54,363 nt of DNA from Luteimonas rhizosphaerae (GTDB taxonomy: Bacteria > Pseudomonadota > Gammaproteobacteria > Xanthomonadales > Xanthomonadaceae): assembly GCF_002849595.1 (NCBI RefSeq), contig NZ_NRQR01000014.1, positions 1 through 54,363 of the forward strand, in the 5' to 3' direction. Below the pieces are notes generated by a model. The model did not search any database. It saw only the letters and a program-made list of their open reading frames with translations, and was not told the origin of the DNA. Each line of letters starts with the position of its first letter. Position 1 is the stretch's first letter. Shown one piece after another: positions 22,748-31,668 of this stretch. The position numbers and the translations under genes were made by a program.

Positions 22748-23908
22748 TTACGTGCGTTCGGCGATCGGCACGAACGCCTGGTCCTCGGGGCCGGTGTAGT
22801 GCGCGCTCGGACGGATGATCTTGCCGTCGATGCGCTGCTCGATGACGTGCGCGCTCCAGCCGGCTGTGCGCGCGATGACGAACAGCGGGGTGAACATCGC
22901 CGTCGGCACGCCCATCATGTGATAGCTCACCGCACTGAACCAGTCGAGGTTGGGGAACATCTTCTTGATGTCCCACATCACCGTTTCCAGGCGCTCGGCG
23001 ATGTCGTACATCTTGCGGCTGCCCACTTCGTCCGACAGTTCCTTGGCGACCTGCTTGATCACCTCGTTGCGCGGATCGCTGACGGTGTAGACCGGATGGC
23101 CGAAGCCGATGATCACTTCCTTCTTCTCCACGCGCGCCTTGATGTCGGCCTCCGCTTCGTCCGGCGTGTCGTAGCGCTTCTGCACTTCAAACGCGACCTC
23201 GTTCGCGCCGCCGTGCTTCGGGCCGCGCAGCGCGCCGATGCCACCGGTGATGCAGGAATACATGTCGCTGCCGGTGCCGGCGATGACGCGGCTGGCAAAG
23301 GTCGAGGCATTGAACTCGTGCTCCGCGTACAGGATCAGCGAGGTGTGCATCGCCTTGACCCAGGAGTCGCGCGGCGCGTGGCCGTGCAGAAGATGCAGGA
23401 AGTGCCCGCCGATCGAATCGTCATCGGTTTCGACATCGATCGCGCGGCCGTTGTGGCTCCAGTGGTACCAGTACAGCAGCATCGAACCGAGCGAGGCCAT
23501 CAGCTTGTCGGCGATGTCGCGCGCGCCCGGGTGGTTGTGGTCGTCCTTCTCCGGCTGCACGCAGCCGAGCACCGACACGCCGGTGCGCATGACGTCCATC
23601 GGATGCGCCGACGGCGGCAGTTCTTCCAGCGCGGCCTTGACTGCCGCCGGGATGCCGCGCAGGGATTTCAGCTTGGCCTTGTAGCCGCGCAGCTCCGCTT
23701 CGGTCGGCAGCTTGCCGTGCACCAGCAGATAGGCGATCTCCTCGAACTCGCTGGTGCGCGCCAGATCGAGAATGTCGTAGCCGCGGTAGTGCAGATCGTT
23801 GCCGCTGCGGCCGACGGTGCACAGCGCGGTGTTGCCGGCAGCCGTGCCGCTCAGTGCAACGGACTTCTTGGGCTTGAAACCGGGGGCGGTGGTGGCGGTG
23901 TCGCTCAT
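22748..23908 (-). CDS. prpC: 2-methylcitrate synthase
   Basis: 386 residues. Condenses propionyl-CoA with oxaloacetate. Conserved citrate-synthase residues are present: [25 protein letters not shown] (catalytic His), [16 protein letters not shown] (catalytic His) and [16 protein letters not shown] (catalytic Asp), with the C-terminal [15 protein letters not shown] rather than GHRVYK, together with the location between prpB and acnD, favours methylcitrate synthase over citrate synthase. Tight operon spacing of 52 nt from prpB. Confidence 0.96.
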   Translation of the reverse strand: MSDTATTAPGFKPKKSVALSGTAAGNTALCTVGRSGNDLHYRGYDILDLARTSEFEEIAYLLVHGKLPTEAELRGYKAKLKSLRGIPAAVKAALEELPPSAHPMDVMRTGVSVLGCVQPEKDDHNHPGARDIADKLMASLGSMLLYWYHWSHNGRAIDVETDDDSIGGHFLHLLHGHAPRDSWVKAMHTSLILYAEHEFNASTFASRVIAGTGSDMYSCITGGIGALRGPKHGGANEVAFEVQKRYDTPDEAEADIKARVEKKEVIIGFGHPVYTVSDPRNEVIKQVAKELSDEVGSRKMYDIAERLETVMWDIKKMFPNLDWFSAVSYHMMGVPTAMFTPLFVIARTAGWSAHVIEQRIDGKIIRPSAHYTGPEDQAFVPIAERT

Positions 23909-23960
23909 CTGGAATCTCCGTTGGATGCCCGCAGGCACGGATGGAATGATCGGAAGTCGC

Positions 23961-24845
23961 TTATTTCTTGGATGCGAACAGCGCGTCGAGGCGCTGTTCG
24001 AACGCGTGATAGCCGATGCGCTCGTAGAGTTCCTCGCGGGTCTGCATGGTCTCGACGACGGCCTGCTGCGACCCGTCGCGGCGCACTGCGGTGTACACCG
24101 CTTCGGCGGCCTTGTTCGCCGCGCGGAATGCCGACAGCGGGAACAGCTGGATCGCGACGCCCGCAGACGCCAGCTCGTCGCGCGTAAACAGCGGCGTGGC
24201 ACCGAACTCGGTGATGTTGGCGAGCACCGGCACCTTCATCGCATCGACGAAGCGGCGATAGGTGTCCAAGTCATAGGCGGCCTCGGCAAAGATACCGTCG
24301 GCGCCGGCTTCGACGCAGGCGATGGCACGTTCGATCGCAGCGTCTACACCGTCGACCTGGATCGCATCGGTGCGCGCGATCAGGAAGAAATCGGGATCGG
24401 TCTTCGCATCGGCCGCCGCCTTGACCCGGTCGACCATCTCGCCCTGCGACACGATCTCCTTGCCGGGACGGTGGCCGCAGCGCTTGGCGCCAACCTGGTC
24501 TTCGATGTGGCACGCCGCCGCGCCGGCCTTGATCAGCGACTTCACGGTGCGCTCGATGTTGAACGCGCTCGCGCCGAAGCCGGTGTCGATGTCGACCAGC
24601 AGCGGCAGATCGCAGACGTCGGTGATGCGGCGCACGTCGATCAGCACGTCTTCGAGCGTGTTGATGCCCAGATCCGGCAGACCCAGCGAGCCCGCGGCCA
24701 CGCCGCCGCCCGACAGATAGATCGCCTGGAAGCCGGCGCGCTTGGCCAGCAGCGCGTGGTTGGCGTTGATCGCGCCGATCACCTGCAGCGGCGATTCGGC
24801 GGCCAGGGCGGCGCGGAACCGTGCGCCTGCGGAAACGGTGGACAT
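23961..24845 (-). CDS. prpB: 2-methylisocitrate lyase
   Basis: 294 residues. Splits 2-methylisocitrate into pyruvate and succinate, the final step of the cycle. The active-site loop KRCGH is preserved ([11 protein letters not shown]), as are the metal-binding DIDTGFG and EDQV segments and [10 protein letters not shown]. The ATG ending at 24845 has GGAG 9 nt upstream. First gene of the operon, divergent from the HTH-citrate synthase gene with 128 nt between the start codons, so its promoter shares the repeat-bearing gap. Confidence 0.96.
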   Translation of the reverse strand: MSTVSAGARFRAALAAESPLQVIGAINANHALLAKRAGFQAIYLSGGGVAAGSLGLPDLGINTLEDVLIDVRRITDVCDLPLLVDIDTGFGASAFNIERTVKSLIKAGAAACHIEDQVGAKRCGHRPGKEIVSQGEMVDRVKAAADAKTDPDFFLIARTDAIQVDGVDAAIERAIACVEAGADGIFAEAAYDLDTYRRFVDAMKVPVLANITEFGATPLFTRDELASAGVAIQLFPLSAFRAANKAAEAVYTAVRRDGSQQAVVETMQTREELYERIGYHAFEQRLDALFASKK

Positions 24846-24906
24846 GGGGTCGACTCCGGGACTGCGGTGTACCGCGATGCCGTGCAATCTGGCACCATCC
24901 GACTGG

Positions 24907-24933
24907 TTGATCAATCTTGATCGAATCAATCAA
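24907..24933. promoter_or_regulatory. Candidate operator between prpB and the HTH-citrate synthase gene
   Basis: Two TTGATC(A/G)A units start exactly 10 bp apart (24907 and 24917), the first being the palindrome TTGATCAA, followed by AATCAATCAA. One-turn spacing puts both on the same face of the helix, which suits a dimeric or cooperative regulator. This is the most AT-rich stretch of the divergent gap. Which protein binds is not shown; the adjacent HTH fusion is the obvious candidate. Confidence 0.5.
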
Positions 24934-24973
24934 TACATCGGGATCCACTGTGAATGCGAACGAAGGCGACCTG

Positions 24974-26167
24974 ATGTCCGCGGCGCAGGCCTGCGCCGCG
25001 CTCGGCATCAGCACCGCGACGCTCTACGCCTATGTCAGCCGGGGCCTGCTGGCGTCGCGCCCCGGCGCCGACCATCGCAGCCGCGTGTATCTGCGCCAGG
25101 ACGTGGAACGCCTGACCCAGCGCAAGCGCGCAGGCCGCGGCGCGGCGCGGGGGGCGGCGCAAAGTCTCGATCGCGGCCTGCCGGTGATGGAGACGCGGAT
25201 CTCGCTGATCCGGCCCGACAGCCCCTATTACCGCGGGCATTCCGCAGTCGCGATGGTCCGCAGCGGTGCGACGCTCGAAGACACCGCGCGGCTGCTGTGG
25301 GACTGCGGCGATGCCGATCCCTTCGACACTGCGACCGGCGACTGGCCAGCGCGCGTCGCCGCGATTGCCGGCGATGCCACCTTGCCGCCGATCGAACGCG
25401 CGATGGCCGCGATCCCATTGCTCGCGCCGGATCTGCGGCATTCGCTGAGCGCCGCACCGGCGGCCAAGCGCGGCGTCGCGGCGGCACTGCTGCGCCAGAA
25501 CGCGGCGCTGCTGGTGGCCGGCACGCCGGATGTGCGCCCCGTGCACGTCCTGCTCGCCGATGCATGGCGTCCGGGCGACGCGGCGTTCGCCGATCTGGTC
25601 CGCGCGGCCCTGGTGCTGTGCGCGGATCACGAACTCAACGTATCGGCCTTCGCCGCGCGCGTGGTCGCGTCCACCGGCGCCCATCTGCATGCAACGGTCT
25701 GCGCAGGCCTCGCCGCGCTGTCGGGCCCACGCCATGGCGGCGCGACCGCGCGCGCGCATGCGCTGATCCGCGAAGCCTGCGATGCGCCCTCGCCCGCCAC
25801 CTTCGTCGCCGAGCGCTGGCAACGTGGCGACGATCTGCCCGGCTTCCATCACGTGCTCTATCCCGACGGCGATCCGCGCGCCGCCGAAGTGCTGGCGATG
25901 CTGCGTGCACGCCACGCGGGCGATGCACGCATGCAGCAGGTCGAAGCCGTGCTCGGTTCCGCGGCCGAGACCAGCGGCCGCCATCCCAACATCGACGGCA
26001 TGCTCGCGGCGATCTGTTTCGTGCACGGCCTGCCGGCCACGCCGGCGCTGTGCATGTTCGCGGCTGGCCGCCTCGCCGGCTGGCTGGCGCACGCGCTGGA
26101 GCAGCAGGAGCTCGGCATGCTGATCCGCCCGCGCGCGCACTACACCGGCGTCGCGCCAGCGGAATAG
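24974..26167 (+). CDS. Helix-turn-helix / citrate synthase fusion protein
   Basis: 397 residues. Residues 1-50 are a MerR/excisionase-type DNA-binding domain (MSAAQACAALGISTATLYAYVSRGLL, then SRVYLRQDVERL), followed by a basic Arg/Ala-rich linker at 50-70. Residues 75-397 form a divergent citrate synthase domain that keeps the candidate catalytic residues His254 (GPRHGG), His293 (GFHH) and Asp341 (HPNIDG), plus His219 and RPRAHYTG. Canonical GFGHRVY is altered to GFHHVLY. The ATG at 24974 has AAGG upstream; GTG at 24950 and TTG at 24917 are alternatives. Such fusions are known as a domain arrangement, but I know of no established function. Divergence from prpB suggests a regulator that senses oxaloacetate, acyl-CoA or methylcitrate. 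Confidence 0.85.
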   Translation: MSAAQACAALGISTATLYAYVSRGLLASRPGADHRSRVYLRQDVERLTQRKRAGRGAARGAAQSLDRGLPVMETRISLIRPDSPYYRGHSAVAMVRSGATLEDTARLLWDCGDADPFDTATGDWPARVAAIAGDATLPPIERAMAAIPLLAPDLRHSLSAAPAAKRGVAAALLRQNAALLVAGTPDVRPVHVLLADAWRPGDAAFADLVRAALVLCADHELNVSAFAARVVASTGAHLHATVCAGLAALSGPRHGGATARAHALIREACDAPSPATFVAERWQRGDDLPGFHHVLYPDGDPRAAEVLAMLRARHAGDARMQQVEAVLGSAAETSGRHPNIDGMLAAICFVHGLPATPALCMFAAGRLAGWLAHALEQQELGMLIRPRAHYTGVAPAE

Positions 26168-26224
26168 CATCACCTGCTTCGCTCGAACGTCTTGCGCGCG
26201 ATCGGGCCTTCCCGGTACAGCCAC

Positions 26225-26248
26225 ATCGCGCGCACGCGCGCTCCCACA
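26225..26248. repeat. REP-like palindromic element
   Basis: Read on the minus strand it is TGTGGGAGCGCGCG followed by TGCGCGCGAT, the form of the short REP palindromes common in pseudomonads and xanthomonads. It lies in the 133-nt gap between two convergent genes, the usual place for REPs. Only one copy is seen in this window. Confidence 0.4.
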
Positions 26249-26300
26249 ACCGCCGGGGTGGCTCGCAAAAGCTGCGACGGCTGACACCCGCAGCGGCGGC

Positions 26301-28174
26301 TCAGCCCGCGTCGGCACCCCGCGCCAGCACGCGGCGCACTTCCTCCAGTGCATTCGGGTCGTCGAGCGTCGACAGATCGCCGGGATCACGCGATTCGGCC
26401 AGCGCCTGCAGGGACCGCCGCAGCAGTTTGCCCGAGCGCGTCTTCGGCAGCGCGTTGACCACGTAGACCCGCGCCGGCCGCGCGACGGCGCCGAGCTGGT
26501 CGGTGACGGTGCGCATCATCTCGCCCGCGGTCGCGTGCTGCGCGTCCGCATCCGCCGATGCCTGCTTGAGCGTCACGAACACGATCGGCACCTGGCCCTT
26601 GAGCTCGTCGGCGACGCCGATCACCGCGGCCTCGGCGACGGCCGGGTGGCTGGACACCGATTCCTCGATCTCACGCGTGCCCAGGCGATGGCCGGCGACG
26701 TTGATGACGTCGTCGGTGCGGCCGAGGATGAAGGTGTAGCCGTCCTCGTCCTGGATCGCCCAGTCCAATGAGCTGTAAACGAGCTCCTTGAAGTGCGAAA
26801 AGTAGCTCGACAGGAAGCGCTGATCGTCGTTCCACACCGTGGTCATGCAGCCGGGCGGCAGCGGCGGCTGGATCACCAGCACCCCCTTGGTGCCGGGCGG
26901 TACGCGTTCGCCGGTGGCCTCGTCGATCACGCGCAGGTCATAACCCGGCGTCGGCAGTCCGGGCGAGCCGAACTTCACCGGCTTGAGTTCGACGCCCGGC
27001 ATCAGCGCCAGTACCGGCCAGCCGGTTTCGGTCTGCCAGTAGTTGTCGATGATGGTCGTGCCGCCGAGGCCAGTGCTGATCCAGGTCGCAGTGGGCTCGT
27101 CCAAGGGCTCGCCAGCCAGGAACAGGTACTGCAGCTTCGACAGGTCGTACTGCTTCAGGAATTTCGGGTCCTGCTTCTTCAGCACGCGCACTGCGGTCGG
27201 CGAGGAGAACATCGTGCGCACGCCGTAGTCGGCGCAGATCTTCCACCAGATGCCGCCGTCGGGATGGATCGGCAGACCCTCATAGAGGATCACCGTCGCG
27301 CCTGCGATCAGCGGGCCGTAGACATTGTACGAATGCCCGACCGCCCAGCCCACATCGGACGTGGTGAACATCACCTGCCCGGGGCGGATGTCGTAGATCG
27401 ACCACATCGACAGCGCCATCGCGACCGCATACCCGCCGACATCGCGCTGCACGCCCTTGGGCTTGCCTGTGGTGCCGGAGGTGTAGAGCAGATAGCTGGG
27501 TTCGTTGGATTCCAGCCATTCCACCGGCACGTCGTTGCCGGCGTGCTGCGCGCGGATCGTGGCGTAATCCACGTCGCGCCCTTCGACACGCGCGTAGCCG
27601 GGATCGAGTCCGCGATCGACGATCAGCACGTGCGGCGGCGGGGATGTCGTCTCCGCGCATGCGGCATCGATCAGCGGCTTGTAGGGAATCGTCTTGCCGC
27701 CGCGGCTGCCGGCATCGGCGGCGATCAACAGCTTGGGCGAAGCATCGTCGAGCCGCAGCGCGAGGTTGTGCGCGGCGAATCCGCCGAAGACCACGCCAGC
27801 ATCGCGAACGCGGCCTCGGCCATGTTGGGCATGTAGATGACCACGCGATCGCCGCGGCCGACATCCAGCGCTTTGAGTACGGCGGCAAAATCGTTGACCT
27901 CGCGATACAGCTGCGCGTAGGTGATCTCGCGCGTCTCACTGGTTTCCGTGGAGATCGCGACGAGTGCGAGCTGGTCGCCGCGCGCCGCCAGGTGCCGGTC
28001 GACGGCGTTGTAGCAGAGGTTGGTCTCGCCGCCGGCAAACCACTTGCGGAACGGAGGGTTCGAATAATCGAGGATCCGATCCGGCGCCTTGTGCCAGTGG
28101 ATCGCCTGCGCCTGCTCGCCCCAGAACCCTTCGGGGTCTTCGATGGAGCGGCGGTGGAAGTCCTCGTAACCCAT
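26301..28174 (-). pseudogene. prpE: Propionyl-CoA synthetase (PrpE-like), frame broken
   Basis: AMP-forming acyl-CoA synthetase. The N-terminal part (YEDFHRRSIEDPEGFW, FNPPFRKW-like segment, NMAEAAFAMLA) is in one frame and the rest (VVFGGFAAHNLALRL, the P-loop YTSGTTGKPKGVQRD, SDVGWAVGHSY, QTETGWPV, GRTDDVINVAGHRLGT and the catalytic Lys in TRSGKLLRR) is in another. At 27794-27795 the conserved ACARIGAVHS segment is missing; restoring the usual sequence needs 28 nt. Without it translation ends soon after the junction. PrpE rather than Acs is favoured by length and by the nearby methylcitrate genes. It would have activated free propionate; propionyl-CoA from branched or odd-chain fatty acids would still reach PrpC. 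Confidence 0.85.
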
Positions 28175-28275
28175 GTCGATCTTCCAGCATGCCGGAGCAT
28201 TCGAGCATACCCCCCCGGAATGGGCGCAGCCTCTCAGACCTTCGTCGGGGCGCCAACCGCTTTGACGCGGTCGCC

Positions 28276-28281
28276 TACAAT
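28276..28281 (+). promoter_or_regulatory. Possible -10 element of the GT-C gene
   Basis: TACAAT 28 nt upstream of the ATG at 28309, in the divergent gap with prpE. No good -35 hexamer is visible at 16-18 nt, so this is tentative. Confidence 0.35.
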
Positions 28282-28308
28282 TCTTCGACCAGACACGCCG
28301 ATCGCCTC

Positions 28309-29751
28309 ATGATGTCCGCATCCCGACCCAACCTGAGCACCTTTCATCCCCGCCAAATCGCGGGTGTCGCCGCCGTCGCCCTGCTGATCAAGGCGATCTG
28401 GCTGGTCGCGGATCCCACGCTCCGGGTCTACATGGGCGACTCCATGGTCTATCTGCAATCCGCAGCGCTGCTGACCGGAAGCGGCGGTCGCTCGTTCCTG
28501 TATGGATGGGTGTTGCACTTCGTCGCGCTGCCATTCGGTCCGCCCGTGTCGATCATCGTGGTGCAGGCGGTCTGGTCGGTCCTGATCTGCCTGGCCCTTT
28601 ACGTGTTCCTGCGCTACGCACTCGGCCTGCGTTACTGGTTGGCCGCGGTGCCCGCGTGGCTGCTCGCGACCGAGCCCGCACAGGTCTTCATGGAGCGCAT
28701 GGTGATGGCGGAAACGCTGGGGCTGCTCGCCTTCGTGACGACCGTGCTGGTGTTCGCCCGCTACCTCGCCACCGGACGACTCGGTTGGTATCTGCTGGCC
28801 TGCCTCGGCGGCCTTGCCGCGACGGCCTTCCGCACGAGCTTTCTTCCTGTCGCGATCGGTCTGGCGGTCGTGGCGCCCGTGCTCTATCTGTGGCTCGGCA
28901 CGCGCGGGGCCGGCATCCCGGGCCGGCAACGCATCGCGCATTTTCTGCTCGCGCTGGTCATGCTGGTCGGCACGCATACCGCCTACGTACACGCCTATGG
29001 CCTGGCGACGCACTATCCCCCTGGCTACCTGGCCTACACCGGCATGATGCGCATCGGCCTCGTGGCGCCACTGATCCGGCCGGAACACTTCGAGGGGACC
29101 GGCGTCTCAGGCGAGATCCTGAAAGAGGTGAAGCGCCCCCTGCAGGATCATTGGCAGCGAGGCCATCACATCTGGGAGGACGATGGTCTGTGGCCCGCGC
29201 TGCAGAAGCACAGCGATGATCCGGAGGCGGTCGCCCGCACGATCACCCGGCGCGCGATGCTCGACGATCCGTTGGGCCTCGTGGCGATGAATCTCGACAC
29301 GATGGGCGGCTATTTCGAAGAAAAGCGGGTGTACTGGCGGATGCAGGACGACAAGGGGGTCATCGCGCCGGCGGCCCACGACATCGCGCTGATCAAGACC
29401 TGGACCGGCTGGGATCCGACCGGCATCGACAAACGCGAGACGCCCGCGCGTCGTTTCTTCGCGGCCTCGACGCCCTGGCTCACGTTCTGCCTGTTTGCCC
29501 TCGCGCCGCTGGGCCTGCTGACTGCGGCTGTCGGCTGGCGGCGCCCCCAGCGCGTGTTCTACCTGCTGCTGGCACTCGCGTCGCTCGGGCTGGTCGCGAA
29601 CCATGTTCTGTTCGCGCACATCGTGTCCTTCCGCTATCTGCACCCGTTCTCGTGGTTCGTGCTCGCGAACCTCGCCGTGCTCAGCAGTCTGCTGATCCGC
29701 GCTCGCCCGACAGCGCAGGCCCCGGAATCTGCAGGTAGGCCAGGCGCTTGA
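28309..29751 (+). CDS. Polytopic membrane protein, GT-C glycosyltransferase-like
   Basis: 480 residues with about ten hydrophobic helices. After the first helix comes [12 protein letters not shown], an Asp-bearing periplasmic loop like that of GT-C enzymes (PMT/ArnT/GT39), which use polyprenyl-phosphate sugars. A long soluble loop lies at about 225-375, and a final set of helices closes the protein. I cannot assign substrate or acceptor. The neighbouring convergent gene is a GtrB-like GT2 that makes polyprenyl-phosphate sugars, so the two may form a donor/acceptor pair for envelope glycosylation; that partner is broken here. The last 71 nt overlap the 3' end of the GT2 gene. Start could be 28309 or 28312. 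Confidence 0.65.
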   Translation: MMSASRPNLSTFHPRQIAGVAAVALLIKAIWLVADPTLRVYMGDSMVYLQSAALLTGSGGRSFLYGWVLHFVALPFGPPVSIIVVQAVWSVLICLALYVFLRYALGLRYWLAAVPAWLLATEPAQVFMERMVMAETLGLLAFVTTVLVFARYLATGRLGWYLLACLGGLAATAFRTSFLPVAIGLAVVAPVLYLWLGTRGAGIPGRQRIAHFLLALVMLVGTHTAYVHAYGLATHYPPGYLAYTGMMRIGLVAPLIRPEHFEGTGVSGEILKEVKRPLQDHWQRGHHIWEDDGLWPALQKHSDDPEAVARTITRRAMLDDPLGLVAMNLDTMGGYFEEKRVYWRMQDDKGVIAPAAHDIALIKTWTGWDPTGIDKRETPARRFFAASTPWLTFCLFALAPLGLLTAAVGWRRPQRVFYLLLALASLGLVANHVLFAHIVSFRYLHPFSWFVLANLAVLSSLLIRARPTAQAPESAGRPGA

Positions 29752-30629
29752 GTTCGAGGCGAGCGCGTGCGACCGAATCGAGCACGACGCCGATGACCGT
29801 CGACAGCGCGGCGATCACCAGAAGCGCCGCTACGAGGACCGCGGTCGGCAATCGCGGCACCAGTCCCGTCTCGAGGTAGGTCAGCAGCAGGGGCCCGGCC
29901 AAGGCGAGGGCCGCCAGCAGCAGACCGCCACCGATTGCGCCGTAGAAGGGAATGGGACGCTGCGTCGCGAACAGCGTCAGCATGGTCCGGAGAATGCGGA
30001 ACCCGTCGCGCCAGGTATTGAGCTTGCTGGTCGAGCCTTCCGGGCGCTCCTTGTAGGGCGTCGGAACTTCGAGCACCTGCATCTGCAGTTCCAACGCGTG
30101 GACCGTCAGCTCGGTCTCGGTCTCGAATCCCGCGGCATGCGCCGGGAAGCTCTTGACGAAGCGCCGTGAGAACGCCCGGTAACCCGAGAGGATGTCGCGG
30201 CACGGCCGGCCGAAAAGCTTCGACAGAAAACCGGTGAGCATCCGATTGCCGAGAACGTGGCCTGCACGGTAGGCGGCTTCGCCAGTGGCCTCACGCAAGG
30301 CCACGACCATGTCGTGACCTGCGCGTACACCTGCAACCAAGCGGAGGGCATCGTCGGCCGAGTACGTATCGTCGCCGTCGACCAGCACGTAGATGTCCGC
30401 CTCGATGTCGGCGAACATCCTGCGCACAACGTTGCCCTTGCCCCGAAGCGTCACGGAGCGGGTCAGCGCGCCGGCTCGCTCCGCGAGCGCGCGCGTGTCA
30501 TCCGCGGATCCGTTGTCGAACACATGGACGCGCGCGCCCGGAATCGCCGCAGAGAAATCGGCGACCTGCCTCGTTGTAACAAGGCACGAGGACGGCGATC
30601 CGGGGCGCCGTTCCGCTGCGGAATTCCAA
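29681..30629 (-). pseudogene. GT2 glycosyltransferase (GtrB/DPM1-like), frame broken
   Basis: The GT-A nucleotide-binding start [11 protein letters not shown] lies in one frame just after a TTG at 30629, and the rest ([40 protein letters not shown] with the DxD-type motif, [15 protein letters not shown], two C-terminal membrane helices) lies in another. At about 30565 the segment that normally joins NEA to VADF is missing; relatives suggest about 17 nt, and it must be 3n+2. The family transfers glucose or mannose from a nucleotide sugar to undecaprenyl phosphate. It sits 12 nt after mdh on the same strand and overlaps the GT-C gene at its 3' end. Confidence 0.75.
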
Positions 30630-30641
30630 GAGACGCGCCGA

Positions 30642-31600
30642 TCAGCCCAGCAGATGCGCGACGCCGCTGCGCTCTTCCTCGAGCTCGGCCAGCGTTTTGT
30701 CGATGGCCTTCTGGCTGAAGTCGTCGACTTCGATGTCCTTGACCAGCGTGTACTCGCCGTTCTCGGGGGTGGCCGCGACGCGCTGCCGTCGGACGGCACG
30801 CCCATCGTCACCCACTTGCCGTTGCTGCCCAGCACCCAGTCGTGGATGTGGTCGATGGCGGCGTTGGCGGCCGACGCGGCCGAGGACAGGCCACGCGCTT
30901 CGATGATCGCCGCGCCGCGCTTGCCGACCTGCGGGATGAAGGTGTTGGCGTTCCAGTCGGCGTCGTTGACCTTGTCCTTCAGGTTCTGGCCGTTCGCGGT
31001 CGCGAAGCGGTAGTCCGGGTACATGGTCGGGCTGTGGTTGCCCCACACGATCAGGCCTTCGATGTCGCCCACGGCCACGTCGGCCTTGGTCGCCAGTTGG
31101 CTCAGTGCGCGGTTGTGGTCGAGGCGCAGCATCGCGGTGAAGTTGCGCGGGTTGAGATCCGGCGCCGACTTCATGGCGATGTAGGCATTGGTGTTGGCCG
31201 GGTTGCCGACCACCAGCACCTTGACGTCGCGCGACGCGACCTTGTTCAACGCCGCGCCCTGGGCGGTGAAGATCTTGGCGTTCTCGAGCAGCAGGTCCTT
31301 GCGCTCCATGCCCGGGCCGCGCGGACGCGCGCCGACCAGCAGGGCGATGTCGGCGTCCTTGAACGCCACTTCCGGATCGTCGGTGCCGACGACATCGGCC
31401 AGCAGCGGGAACGCACAATCCTCGAGCTCCATGATCACGCCCTTCAGCGCGGCCTGTGCCTTGTCGATCGGCAGTTCGAGCAACTGCAGGATCACCGGCT
31501 GGTCCTTGCCCAGCATTTCGCCGGAGGCGATCCGGAACAGCAGCGCATAGCCGATCTGGCCGGCAGCGCCGGTCACGGCAACACGGACGGGCTTCTTCAT
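30642..31600 (-). pseudogene. mdh: Malate dehydrogenase, frame broken near the C terminus
   Basis: NAD-dependent malate dehydrogenase of the cytosolic-type group found in xanthomonads. From the ATG ending at 31600 the reading is conserved for about 270 residues: [56 protein letters not shown] and the catalytic His in [14 protein letters not shown], up to [10 protein letters not shown]. The remaining end ([19 protein letters not shown] through [10 protein letters not shown]) lies in another frame ending at 30642. At 30781 the usual YGIPEGVIYG segment is absent; 28 nt would restore it. As written, translation runs on into unrelated sequence. Loss of mdh would break the TCA cycle unless a quinone-linked enzyme exists elsewhere, so the lesion needs checking against reads. 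Confidence 0.85.
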
Positions 31601-31668
31601 CGTCAATCCTCTCGTTCGTTCAAACGGTCACGTGGGTGGGTAGCATCCGGTCGGCGGGGGCCGGCCGG

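Noticed and set aside
22748..23908. Citrate synthase rather than methylcitrate synthase for the prpC gene
   Set aside because: Position between prpB and acnD and the GHPVYT motif support PrpC.
19944..24187. Very long plus-strand frames (951 and 462 codons) antisense to acnD and prpC
   Set aside because: Both mirror conserved genes whose catalytic residues are intact; no start signals or domains.
24974..26167. Plain housekeeping citrate synthase (gltA)
   Set aside because: The N-terminal HTH, altered GFGH motif and overall divergence set it apart from standard GltA; the location favours a regulator-like role.
30642..31606. A genuine 641-residue malate dehydrogenase-glycosyltransferase fusion
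   Set aside because: The frame links them only because mdh and the GT2 gene each have a shift. The joining residues are out-of-frame translation of the true mdh C terminus and GT2 N terminus.
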